NCBI RefSeq assembly: GCF_030696665.1
Contig: NZ_JAUYRV010000046.1
Span: 248,001 to 312,000, forward strand
Origin: Novosphingobium sp.
GTDB lineage: Bacteria; Pseudomonadota; Alphaproteobacteria; Sphingomonadales; Sphingomonadaceae
Direction of reading: 5' to 3'
Length of the DNA stretch: 64,000 bases
Part shown: one piece after another, positions 36,096 to 47,043 of the stretch
How the letters are laid out: the number at the start of each line of letters is the position of its first letter
Numbering within the stretch: position 1 is the first letter of the stretch
Notes under the pieces: model-generated
Seen by the model: only the letters and a program-made list of their open reading frames with translations
What the model was told of the DNA's origin: nothing
Database searches by the model: none
Position numbers and translations under genes: made by a program

Positions 36096-36722
36096 TCAGC
36101 TACGCGATGCCAGCATACCGATCCCAAACGCAACGAAGATACCTCCAGTCACTCGGTTGAACAACGTCTGCAGGCTGGGTCGGGTCAACGCTCGGGAAAT
36201 GGACCGGCCACCCAGCGCGTAGATGAAGAACCACGAGATTTCGATGACTCCGAAGGTCAGGACCATAATCCCGAACTGCGGCAGTTCCGGGCGGCTCGCG
36301 TCAATGAACTGGGGAAGAAACGCAGCGGCGAACAGCAGCGCCTTGGGGTTGGAGATACCAACGCCAAAAGCGGTGCGGAATATCTGCACGTTGGAAATTG
36401 CCGGAGCAGCCCGCCCAACGCCGGGTTCGACCACTTCAGGGCGGGCGGTCCACGCCTTGTACCCCAACCACAGCAGATAGCCCGCGCCTAGCACACGCAA
36501 CACCGTGAAAGCCCCCGGCAAAGCACTGAGCAAAGCCGTAAGGCCGAGCGCCGATGCTGTCAGCAGGCTGACGACGGCCAGGAAGCAGCCCGCCATTGCA
36601 TAAAGTGTCCGCCGCAGGCCAAGCTGCACGCTGCGGCTCATCACATGGAGCATGTTGGGACCGGGCGAGCCGGAAATGAAGAATACGGTGACGACGAAGA
36701 GCCACCATGTGTGAAAGGCCAC
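36096..36722 (-). CDS. LysE/RhtB-family amino acid exporter
   Basis: A 208-residue inner-membrane protein with about six helices. The family-specific start WWLFVVTVFFISGSPGPNML near residues 6-25, the GVGISNPKALLFAAAFLPQF segment near 120, and the final GGIFVAFGIGMLA helix are all present. It probably exports an amino acid or derivative; the substrate is unknown. It starts 4 bases after the ligA stop on the same strand. Confidence 0.9.
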   Translation of the reverse strand: MAFHTWWLFVVTVFFISGSPGPNMLHVMSRSVQLGLRRTLYAMAGCFLAVVSLLTASALGLTALLSALPGAFTVLRVLGAGYLLWLGYKAWTARPEVVEPGVGRAAPAISNVQIFRTAFGVGISNPKALLFAAAFLPQFIDASRPELPQFGIMVLTFGVIEISWFFIYALGGRSISRALTRPSLQTLFNRVTGGIFVAFGIGMLASRS

Positions 36723-36726
36723 GCCC

Positions 36727-39274
<2,548 letters not shown>

Positions 39275-39275
<1 letters not shown>

Positions 39276-40939
39276 CACGCCTTTTCCAGCAGGCGATCGG
39301 CCTGTGCGCGGGCCTCTGCGGTGACTTCCGCGCCGGAGAGCATCCGCGCGATTTCCTCCTTGCGTGCCGCTGCATCAAGCAGGCCGACCGAGGTGCGCGT
39401 GACGGTGCCTTCGGAGGATTTGGCGATCATGTAGTGCCGGTCGCCGCGCGCGGCGACTTGCGGGCTGTGCGTAACAGCAAGCAGTTGCCCACCGCTGGCA
39501 AGGCGGGCCAACCGGTCACCGATAGCGCTGGCCACCGCACCGCCTACGCCCCGGTCGATTTCGTCGAAGACGATCGTGGCCGCCCCGCCCTCTTCCGCCA
39601 GCGCAACCTTGAGCGCGAGGATGAAGCGCGAGAGTTCGCCGCCCGAGGCGATCTTGCCCAAGGGCGCGAAATCGGCGCCGGGGTTGGTGGAGATCAGGAA
39701 TTCAACCGCATCAATTCCGCCCGCGCCCCAGCGATCTTCGGGCAGGCGCAGGACGGCGGTGTGGAACTTGGCGGCATCAAGCTTGAGCGGCGCAAGTTCG
39801 GCAGCGACGGCCTTGTCGAGCCTGCGCGCAGCCTCGGCGCGCAAGACGGAGAGCGTTTCGGCCTTGGCCTGATAGTCCAGCGCAGCCTCGCGCGCGGTGC
39901 GTTCAAGGCCCGCAATCTGCGCCTCACCGCCTTCGATGGCATCGAGCGCGGCGCGCATTTCGTGCATCTTGTGCGGCAGTTCATCGACCGTGCAGTTGTG
40001 CTTGCGGGCTGCGGCGCGAAGATCGAACAGGCGCGTTTCGATCCGGTCGAGCATGGCCGGATCGTGCGAGAGCAGTTCGGCAGCGCGGGCGAGCTTGTCT
40101 TCGGCCTCCCCCGCTTCGATCACGGCACGGTCCAGCGCTTCCAACGCTTCGGCCAGCATCGGATGTTCGGCGGCAATCCGGTCAAGCCGCCGCGCTGCGC
40201 TGCGCAGGGTGGCGAGCGCGGAGTCCGAGCCTTCCCAGAGGCGTTGCAGTTCGACGAGATCGCCCGAAAGCCGCTCACCCTTTTGCATATCGGCGCGCTG
40301 GCCTGCCAGTTCCTCTTCCTCGCCAGGCTCTGGGGCGAGTGTTGTGAGTTCGGCGAGGTGAGCAAGCAGCAGGTCTTGTTCTTCTGCAGCCTTCGTTACG
40401 CGGGCCTGCGCTGCGTGGAGTGCGTCTTCAGCCTTGCGCCACTTGATCCATGCAGTTTCGACGCCCGCCGAATCCGCGCCGGCATAGCGATCGAGCAGCG
40501 CGCGATGCCCGCGCGCGTTGACGAGGCCGCGATCATCGTGCTGGCCGTGGAGTTCGACAAGACTGCGCGCGATCTCGCGCAACAGGGCCACACCCACGGG
40601 CTGATCGTTGATGAAGGCCTTTGATCCGCCGTCGGCCTTGAGCCTGCGTTTGACGATCAGGGGCTCGCCCGGCTCAAGGTCCACTTCCGCTTCGCCCAGT
40701 GCGTGGCGGATCGTTTCGGGCAGGCGATCGAACTCGAACGTGGCGGTAACGCTGGCCTGAGCTTCACCCCCGCGCACAAGGCCACTGTCCGCGCGGTCAC
40801 CCAGCACGAGGCCCAGCGCATCGAGCAGGATCGACTTGCCCGCGCCGGTTTCACCCGTCAGCACGCCCAGCCCGCCGGAGAACGACAGGTCTAACGCTTC
40901 GATGAGCACGACATTGCGGATCGAAAGGCTGGTGAGCAT
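39275..40939 (-). CDS. recN: DNA repair protein RecN
   Basis: A 554-residue SMC-like ATPase that acts early in double-strand break repair. Walker A is LTGETGAGKSILLDALGLVL near residues 27-46. Long coiled-coil arms (about 150-360) are rich in Ala, Glu and Arg. The ABC signature ASGGELSRFILALKVAL is near 430, and Walker B with IVFDEIDRGVGG near 455, followed by the H-loop region LLAVTHSPQVAARGD. Length is normal. The stop codon overlaps the next ATG (TGATG). Confidence 0.96.
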
Positions 40940-41084
40940 CGCGCGATTCTCTAGCGCGTCAATGCGCCCGCGTCACGCTCCCATGTCATGTTTCGTTCTC
41001 CATGTGTTTCATCGAGGTTACACAGTGCCACACGCGCGCAATGCGAATCCGCCAAAGCGGCCTGACATCGAAAGAGGTGCGCTT

Positions 41085-41996
41085 ATGGCTACCCGTGCCA
41101 AGCATGACGGCAAGACCCTGTTCAAGACCGCCGCTGAACTCAGCTCCTCCATCCCCGCGTGGCTTGATCTGCCCGAACCCCGCGGTTTCCGACCCAAGCG
41201 GAAGTACCGCACCGTGTGGATTTCTGACGTCCACCTTGGCACGCGGGGCTGCAATGCGGCGCTGCTGCTGGATTTTCTGGCGGCGATTGAGTGCGAAACG
41301 CTCTATCTGGTGGGCGACATCGTCGATGGCTGGCGGCTGAGCAAGGGCTGGTACTGGCCCGATGCGCACAACGAAGTGATCCGCCGCATCCTCAAGATGG
41401 CGCATCGCGGGACGCGGGTGATCCTGATTGCGGGCAACCATGACGAGATGCTGCGCCCTTATGCCGGGATGAGCTTTGGCGGCGTGGAACTGGCGCTCGA
41501 CATGATTCACGAGACTGCCGACGGCCGCCGCTTGCTGGTCACGCATGGCGACGGGTTCGACGGTGTGGTGCTCTATGCCCGCTGGCTCGCGTTTCTGGGC
41601 GACAAGGCTTATTCGGTGCTGCTGCGGGCGAACGTGTGGGTCAACATGATCCGTCGCCAGTTCAAGATGCCATACTGGTCGCTGTCGTCTTATCTGAAGA
41701 TGCGCGTGAAGAACGCGGTCCAGTTCGTGTGCGATTTCGAGGAAGCGGTGGCGCACGCTGCACGCGACATGGGCGTGGATGGCGTGGTCTGCGGCCACAT
41801 CCACTGCGCCGAGATCCGCCAGATCGGCGACATCACCTATTATAACGACGGTGATTGGGTCGAAAGCTGCACCGCGCTGGCCGAAGACCAGTTCGGCGAA
41901 ATCACCATCATTGATTGGGCCGAGGAAACGCGCAGGGCGGCAGCGGTAAAGGCCGTGCTGAAGCCCATTCCGGCGCTTGAGGAGGAACCAGCATGA
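41085..41996 (+). CDS. LpxH-like metallophosphoesterase
   Basis: A 303-residue calcineurin-type phosphoesterase. Metal ligands: Asp48 and His50 in WISDVHLGTRG, Asp78 in LVGDIVDGW, Asn118 and His119 in IAGNHDEM, then THGDGFDG and CGHIHCAEIR. It belongs to the group annotated as UDP-2,3-diacylglucosamine diphosphatase, but it is longer than LpxH (about 240) and has the alphaproteobacterial form. Sphingomonads are known for glycosphingolipids in place of lipopolysaccharide, so a lipid A role is doubtful if the host is one. The ATG has GAGG 8 bases upstream. The stop overlaps the glycosyltransferase start (ATGA), so the two likely act in one pathway. Confidence 0.88.
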   Translation: MATRAKHDGKTLFKTAAELSSSIPAWLDLPEPRGFRPKRKYRTVWISDVHLGTRGCNAALLLDFLAAIECETLYLVGDIVDGWRLSKGWYWPDAHNEVIRRILKMAHRGTRVILIAGNHDEMLRPYAGMSFGGVELALDMIHETADGRRLLVTHGDGFDGVVLYARWLAFLGDKAYSVLLRANVWVNMIRRQFKMPYWSLSSYLKMRVKNAVQFVCDFEEAVAHAARDMGVDGVVCGHIHCAEIRQIGDITYYNDGDWVESCTALAEDQFGEITIIDWAEETRRAAAVKAVLKPIPALEEEPA

Positions 41997-43057
41997 GAAT
42001 CGCGATCTGCACTGATGCCTGGCACCCGCAAGTCAACGGCGTGGTCCGCACGCTTTCAGCAACGGTCGACCGGCTCGCTGCGCGCGGGCACGAGATCGAG
42101 CTGATCACGCCCGGCCAGTTCCTCACCATGCCCCTGCCCGGTTACAGCGAGATCCGTCTTGCTATGGCACCGCGTTTTGGCACGCGCCGCACGCTGGCCG
42201 ATTTCGCGCCCGATGTGGTGCATATTGCCACCGAAGGCCCCATTGGCTGGAGCGCGCGGAGCTGGTGCAAGGCTAATCGAGTGCCGTTTACCAGCGCTTT
42301 CCACACGCGCTTTCCGGAATATGCAGCGGTGCGCACGGGGCTTTCCGCCGATCACTTCTGGCCCCTGATGCGCCGGTTTCACGGATCGAGCCGGGCCGTG
42401 CTGGTTTCCACGCCTACACTGGGCGCTGAACTTGCCGTGCAGGGTATTCACCACACGCGCCTGTGGACGCGCGGGATTGACCGGCAGCTGTTTCGCCCGG
42501 GACACGAGCCGCTGGCAGCGCTGGCTGACCTGCCGCGCCCGATCATGCTGAACGTTGGCCGGGTCGCGATTGAAAAGAACCTCACGGCGTTTTTAGATGC
42601 CGATGTGGCGGGAACCAAGGTGGTCGTCGGCAACGGGCCGGATATGGCGCGCCTGAAAGTGGCCTATCCCGATGCCGTGTTTCTTGGCGCATTGCATGGC
42701 GAAGACCTTGCCAGCGCCTATGCCTCCGCCGATGTCTTCGTATTCCCAAGCAAGACAGACACATTTGGATTGGTGATGATCGAGGCGCTGGCCTGCGGGT
42801 TGCCGGTGGCGGGCTTCCCCGTTCCCGGCCCGCTGGATGTCATTGGAACGCGCGGATACGGCCCGGCTGACGATCTGCCAATGCAGATTGGCGCGTTGGA
42901 CAATGATCTGGCGCTGGCGATCAACAAAGCGCTGCGCTGCGACCGCATCGGAGCCGCAGTACAGGGCGCGCGCTACAATTGGGATCGCGCGACCGATGAG
43001 TTTCTGGCAGCGGTCAGCGAAGCGCTGGAGCCGGTGCGCGAACGCGAAGTCGCCTGA
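41993..43057 (+). CDS. Glycosyltransferase family 4 (GT-B fold)
   Basis: A 354-residue cytoplasmic or membrane-associated glycosyltransferase. The N-terminal acceptor domain begins MRIAICTDAWHPQVNGVVRT, the pattern of mannosyl- and glucosyltransferases that act on lipids (MgtA/PimB-like). The donor-binding domain has MLNVGRVAIEKNL near 185 and the retaining-enzyme EX7E motif in DTFGLVMIEALACGLPVAGF near 260. The sugar and acceptor are unknown; the coupled phosphoesterase suggests a glycolipid. Confidence 0.9.
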   Translation: MRIAICTDAWHPQVNGVVRTLSATVDRLAARGHEIELITPGQFLTMPLPGYSEIRLAMAPRFGTRRTLADFAPDVVHIATEGPIGWSARSWCKANRVPFTSAFHTRFPEYAAVRTGLSADHFWPLMRRFHGSSRAVLVSTPTLGAELAVQGIHHTRLWTRGIDRQLFRPGHEPLAALADLPRPIMLNVGRVAIEKNLTAFLDADVAGTKVVVGNGPDMARLKVAYPDAVFLGALHGEDLASAYASADVFVFPSKTDTFGLVMIEALACGLPVAGFPVPGPLDVIGTRGYGPADDLPMQIGALDNDLALAINKALRCDRIGAAVQGARYNWDRATDEFLAAVSEALEPVREREVA

Positions 43058-43062
43058 TATAA

Positions 43063-43099
43063 AACACCCCGCGCTGCCGGTTGGCGAGAGCGGGGTGTT
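43063..43099. terminator. Bidirectional terminator between the glycosyltransferase and trxA
   Basis: AACACCCCGC (43063-43072) pairs with GCGGGGTGTT (43090-43099). On the minus strand TTTTAT follows the stem, which suits trxA; on the plus strand the stem begins 5 bases after the glycosyltransferase stop but has a weak T-run. Confidence 0.75.
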
Positions 43100-43129
43100 G
43101 ATTCGTCGTAAGGCAAAGTTTCGTTACAC

Positions 43130-43156
43130 GCCTGAGGCCCCCGCCTTCGCGGGGGC
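43130..43156. repeat. Dispersed palindrome, CTTC-loop orientation (copy 3)
   Basis: An 8-bp stem, GCCCCCGC with GCGGGGGC, around CTTC, preceded by CGCCTGAG. The flank is identical to that of copy 4 in opposite orientation. It lies between the terminator and the trxA stop. Confidence 0.75.
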
Positions 43157-43182
43157 GCACGACGTGTGTTGCGGTGTTGGGC

Positions 43183-43503
43183 TTAGAGGACGCTTTCCAG
43201 CCAACCCTTGAGCTGGCTCTTCGGTGCAGCGCCAAGCTTCTGGGCAACCGGCTTGCCATCCTTGAACAGGATCATCAGCGGGATCGACTGCACGCCAAAC
43301 TGGCTGGCGGTGTCGGTGTTTTCCATGATGTCGACCTTTACGATCTCGACCTGGTCAGAAAGCTCTTCCGAGATTTCTTCAAGCGCGGGTGCGATCATCT
43401 TGCACGGGCCGCACCAGTCCGCCCAGAAATCGACAAGCACCGGCTTGCTGCTGCCCAGCACTTCGGTGGCAAAAGTGGCGTCGGTTACGGCCTTGGTCGA
43501 CAT
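43183..43503 (-). CDS. trxA: Thioredoxin
   Basis: A 106-residue disulfide reductase with the active site WCGPC (Cys31, Cys34), the buried Asp in VDFWADW, and the cis-proline in QSIPLMILF near 74. It is cytoplasmic, without a signal peptide. The ATG at 43503 has AGGAG 9 bases upstream; an earlier in-frame start adds MPRLPLTIQEFIT and is not supported. Location next to addA is widely kept in alphaproteobacteria. Confidence 0.96.
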   Translation of the reverse strand: MSTKAVTDATFATEVLGSSKPVLVDFWADWCGPCKMIAPALEEISEELSDQVEIVKVDIMENTDTASQFGVQSIPLMILFKDGKPVAQKLGAAPKSQLKGWLESVL

Positions 43504-43563
43504 TGTGATGAACTCCTGAATGGTTAAAGGCAATCTAGGCACTGCGTGGCGCGGTGCAAGCGA

Positions 43564-46500
43564 TCAGCCCGCAAAGGATTCCTGAACCCCGGCAAGGCGC
43601 AGCTTTTGCGCCGCGATCAGATCATCGGGCAGAACGAACAGTTCAGGCGTGTGGGTATAGAGCAACGCCGCCTCAACCTGCAGGCCGGGATGGATCACCT
43701 CTAACGCCGCAACATAGGCCGCCATCTGGCGGATATAGGCCATCGGAACCGCCGCGATTGACGCCGGGGGACGCCGCGCAGTCTTGAAATCCACGATGCG
43801 GATGCGGTCTTTGCCGATCACCAGCCGGTCCACCGTGCCACTGACCACACGCCCGCCGACAACGGCAGCAAGTGGCACTTCGGCCAGCGAATCCGGGCCG
43901 AACACATCAGTCCAGCCGGGATGCGAAAGCACGGCAAGCGCGGAATCGACCATCGCGGCCTGCTCGGACGCATCGAACGCATCATCGGTTCGCGCCAACC
44001 ATGTCACACCAGCAGCGCGGCGGTCTTCAACGGCAAGCTCCGGCAAGCGCTCGATCAGGCGGTGCATCAACGTGCCACGCCGCGCCGCCAGCATCGCGTG
44101 CGGTCCCGGCGATGCTGGAGGATCGGACGCATCGTCCTCACCCAGCGAAGACGGCGCAAGCGGACGTGGCGGGCGCGGTTCAGGGCCGATGGGGGTCAGC
44201 AGAACGTCTGGAAGGATCGAGCGTGACGCTGCGGCAACATCAGCCTTGGTCGCGGCAAGCGGCGGCGGGCCACCGATCTGGCGGATGCCGCCCCACAGCG
44301 CGTCTTCACGCCAATCATCGGCGAACAGTTGTTCCAACTGCGCGTACCAACTGTCCTCGGGCAGTTCACCGCCGCTCTTCTTGCGCTTCTTGCCCTTGGC
44401 TCCGGCGATGAACAGCGCTTCTTCGGCACGAGTCATCGCCACATAGAGCAAGCGCCAGTGCTCCTCACGCTCTGCCCGCGCTGCTTCAGCCTCGGCTTCA
44501 AGGACAGCCGGAGCTTTCTCCTCCTTGCGCAGCGAAGGCAGCGGAACCTTGCGGCAATGGCCAAGAACATCTTCGATCAATTCAAGCTCGCGCGGACGCG
44601 AGGCATCGGGATCATCCGCCGCATCGGCCAGAATCACGATAGGTGCCTGCAGGCCCTTCGATCCGTGCACAGTCATTACGCGGACCAGACCTTCCGCCCT
44701 GCCCGCCTCACGCTTCAATTCACCTTCGCCCGCGTCAAACCATTGCAGGAACCCGACGAGACTGGGGACATTGGCGCTGGCATACGCCATCGCTGCGTTT
44801 AGCAATTCGTCGATGGGATCGTTTGCCTCACGCCCCAACCGCGCGACCAGCTTTGACCGGCCGCCCCACGGGCCGACCAGCAACCAGTGCAGCAAGACTT
44901 GTGGCGGATCGTAGTCTGCACGGTTCAGCAGACCGAGCAGTTTTTCGGTGGTTTGCGCGGCGAAGGGCTGGTGATCGTGGCGCAGCTTGTCCCACAGGCG
45001 CACGCCGCGCTTGCGATAGCCATGTTCAAGCAAGTCTTCCTGCGACCAGCCGATCAGCGGGGAAACCAGCAATGACGCAAGGTTCAGGTCATCTAGCGGC
45101 TGCGCGGCAAAGCGCAGCGCGGCCACCAGATCCTTGACGGCCAGAGGCGCACCTAAACGTAACCTGTCAACACCTGCGACGGGCACACCGCGCGCATGGA
45201 GCCGCGCGACGATCAGTCCGGCCAGTTCCTTGCGCTTGCGCACAAGGATCATCACGTCACCGGGACCAGCAACTTTGGGTCCGCCCTTGCTGAGCGGGAA
45301 GCCACTTGTGATCCAGCCTTTGACTTGCAGCGCGATCTGATCCGCCAGCTTGCGGTCTGGCCGCGAAAGCCAACTTTCCGCACCCTCGTCGCCCGCACCC
45401 TCGCCCGTCTCTTCCTCTTCGGGCGCATCATCGCCCACCACGCGCCACATGCCGACCGTGCCGGGGATGTCGAGGCCGACGTGGCGTTCGGGCTTGTTTT
45501 CCAGACCGAGCCGGTCCCAGCCGATGTGATCGATGGCGGCATCGACGAAATCGAGGATCGGGCGCGCGGTGCGGAAGGATTGGCCGAGGCCGAGTTCGAG
45601 CAGCTTGCGGTCAGGATCGCGCAGGATTTCAGCCACATCGGCCAGTTGGGCGCGGACCTTGTGGCTGGCGCGGGCGAAGTTTTCGGGGCTGGTGCCCTGA
45701 AAACCGAAGATCGCCTGCTTGTAATCGCCCACTACGAACAGCGTGCGAATGGCCGGGCCGCGCTGGCCTTCGCCGGTGAAGAAGTCCGACACCAACCCTT
45801 CGAGCACGATGTCCCACTGCGAGGCGTTGGTATCCTGCGCCTCGTCCACAAGGATATGGTCGAAGCGACGGTCGAGCTTGAACCGAATCCATTCGGCACT
45901 GGTGCGTTTGGTCAGCAATTCCGCGGCGGTGCGTATCTGGTCATCGAAATCGATGAAGCCCTCGCGCGCCTTGGCGGCATCCCATGCGAGGGCGAAACGC
46001 CGGCCAACGGTGAGCGCGATGTCGAGCAGGTCTGCCAGATCTAGCTGAGATTTGCGTGCTTTGACCGCTTCAATGCAGGCAATCACCCGTGCCGCATAGC
46101 CCGGGTAGTCGGGCTGCTTCTTCTCAATGTTGGCGGTCGAGCGCGGCTCGTCCTTCGCGGTTAGAAACGCAGATTTCAGGCTGGCGAAATCGGCAAGGCG
46201 TTGGTCAGAGGTTGCGGCGATCCAGTCACCCAGCAGATTTGCGGTTTCGATACCGCCCTTGGTGCCCCACGCAGCATTCATTTCCATGCAGCGACGCACT
46301 GATTGCACGTCGAACGCATCGTCAGAACACATCGCAGCGAGGCTTTCAGGGCCGTCGCCTTCGTCCAGCCCGATCACGCGGTTGATGCGTGGGCGCAGTG
46401 GCGGTTGCCATGCGCCAGTGCCCTGCCACAGTTCAAGTGCGCCAGCGCAGCGGAGCAGGAATGTTTCCACCTGATCCTCGCCCATCCGGCGTGAGAGGGT

Positions 46501-47043
46501 GGCGAGGTTGTCTATCAGAGATTCGTCGCCATGCTGCTCGGCGCTGACCAGCAGTTCGGCCAGCACCTGACGGACCAGCAACGCGCGGTCGCGGTCTTCC
46601 ATTGCGCGGGTGCCGGGGCGCAGGCCCGCTTCGACCGGGAAAGAGGCAAGCAACCACTGGCAGAAGGCGTGGATCGTCTCGATGCGAAGGCCTCCACCGG
46701 GGCAATCAAGCACGGCGGCAAAGCGGCTGCGCGCGCGGGCGACAGTTTCGGGGCCGAACGGCGCGCCGATGGCAATGAGATCCTTGGCGAGGCGCGTGTC
46801 GTCCATCCGCACCCATCCCGCCAGCACTTCGTTGACGCGCGTGGCCATTTCCGCCGCACCCGCCTTGGTGAAGGTAAGGCAAAGAATCTGTTCCGGTTCC
46901 ACACCATCCTGCAACAGCAGGCGCAGCACGCGGGCGGACAACACCTGAGTCTTGCCCGTGCCTGCCGAAGCCGAAAGCCAGACCGTGCGCTGCGGGTGGA
47001 CGGCGTGTGCCTGATTGTCCTTGAGCGGGTAGACCTTGCTCAT
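43564..47043 (-). CDS. addA: Double-strand break repair helicase AddA
   Basis: A protein of 1159 codons, the helicase-nuclease subunit that with AddB resects DNA ends for RecA loading (the RecBCD counterpart in alphaproteobacteria). The UvrD-type Walker A SASAGTGKTQVL is near residues 24-35, Walker B in DHILVDEAQDTN near 400, FVVGDYKQAIFGFQG near 440, motif V/VI VMTVHGSKGLQAPIV near 800 and LLYVAMTRAEEAL near 870. A PD-(D/E)XK nuclease is at the C-terminus (RIRIVDFKTAR near 1090). The ATG at 47043 overlaps the addB stop; longer in-frame starts run into addB. Confidence 0.96.
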   Translation of the reverse strand: MSKVYPLKDNQAHAVHPQRTVWLSASAGTGKTQVLSARVLRLLLQDGVEPEQILCLTFTKAGAAEMATRVNEVLAGWVRMDDTRLAKDLIAIGAPFGPETVARARSRFAAVLDCPGGGLRIETIHAFCQWLLASFPVEAGLRPGTRAMEDRDRALLVRQVLAELLVSAEQHGDESLIDNLATLSRRMGEDQVETFLLRCAGALELWQGTGAWQPPLRPRINRVIGLDEGDGPESLAAMCSDDAFDVQSVRRCMEMNAAWGTKGGIETANLLGDWIAATSDQRLADFASLKSAFLTAKDEPRSTANIEKKQPDYPGYAARVIACIEAVKARKSQLDLADLLDIALTVGRRFALAWDAAKAREGFIDFDDQIRTAAELLTKRTSAEWIRFKLDRRFDHILVDEAQDTNASQWDIVLEGLVSDFFTGEGQRGPAIRTLFVVGDYKQAIFGFQGTSPENFARASHKVRAQLADVAEILRDPDRKLLELGLGQSFRTARPILDFVDAAIDHIGWDRLGLENKPERHVGLDIPGTVGMWRVVGDDAPEEEETGEGAGDEGAESWLSRPDRKLADQIALQVKGWITSGFPLSKGGPKVAGPGDVMILVRKRKELAGLIVARLHARGVPVAGVDRLRLGAPLAVKDLVAALRFAAQPLDDLNLASLLVSPLIGWSQEDLLEHGYRKRGVRLWDKLRHDHQPFAAQTTEKLLGLLNRADYDPPQVLLHWLLVGPWGGRSKLVARLGREANDPIDELLNAAMAYASANVPSLVGFLQWFDAGEGELKREAGRAEGLVRVMTVHGSKGLQAPIVILADAADDPDASRPRELELIEDVLGHCRKVPLPSLRKEEKAPAVLEAEAEAARAEREEHWRLLYVAMTRAEEALFIAGAKGKKRKKSGGELPEDSWYAQLEQLFADDWREDALWGGIRQIGGPPPLAATKADVAAASRSILPDVLLTPIGPEPRPPRPLAPSSLGEDDASDPPASPGPHAMLAARRGTLMHRLIERLPELAVEDRRAAGVTWLARTDDAFDASEQAAMVDSALAVLSHPGWTDVFGPDSLAEVPLAAVVGGRVVSGTVDRLVIGKDRIRIVDFKTARRPPASIAAVPMAYIRQMAAYVAALEVIHPGLQVEAALLYTHTPELFVLPDDLIAAQKLRLAGVQESFAG

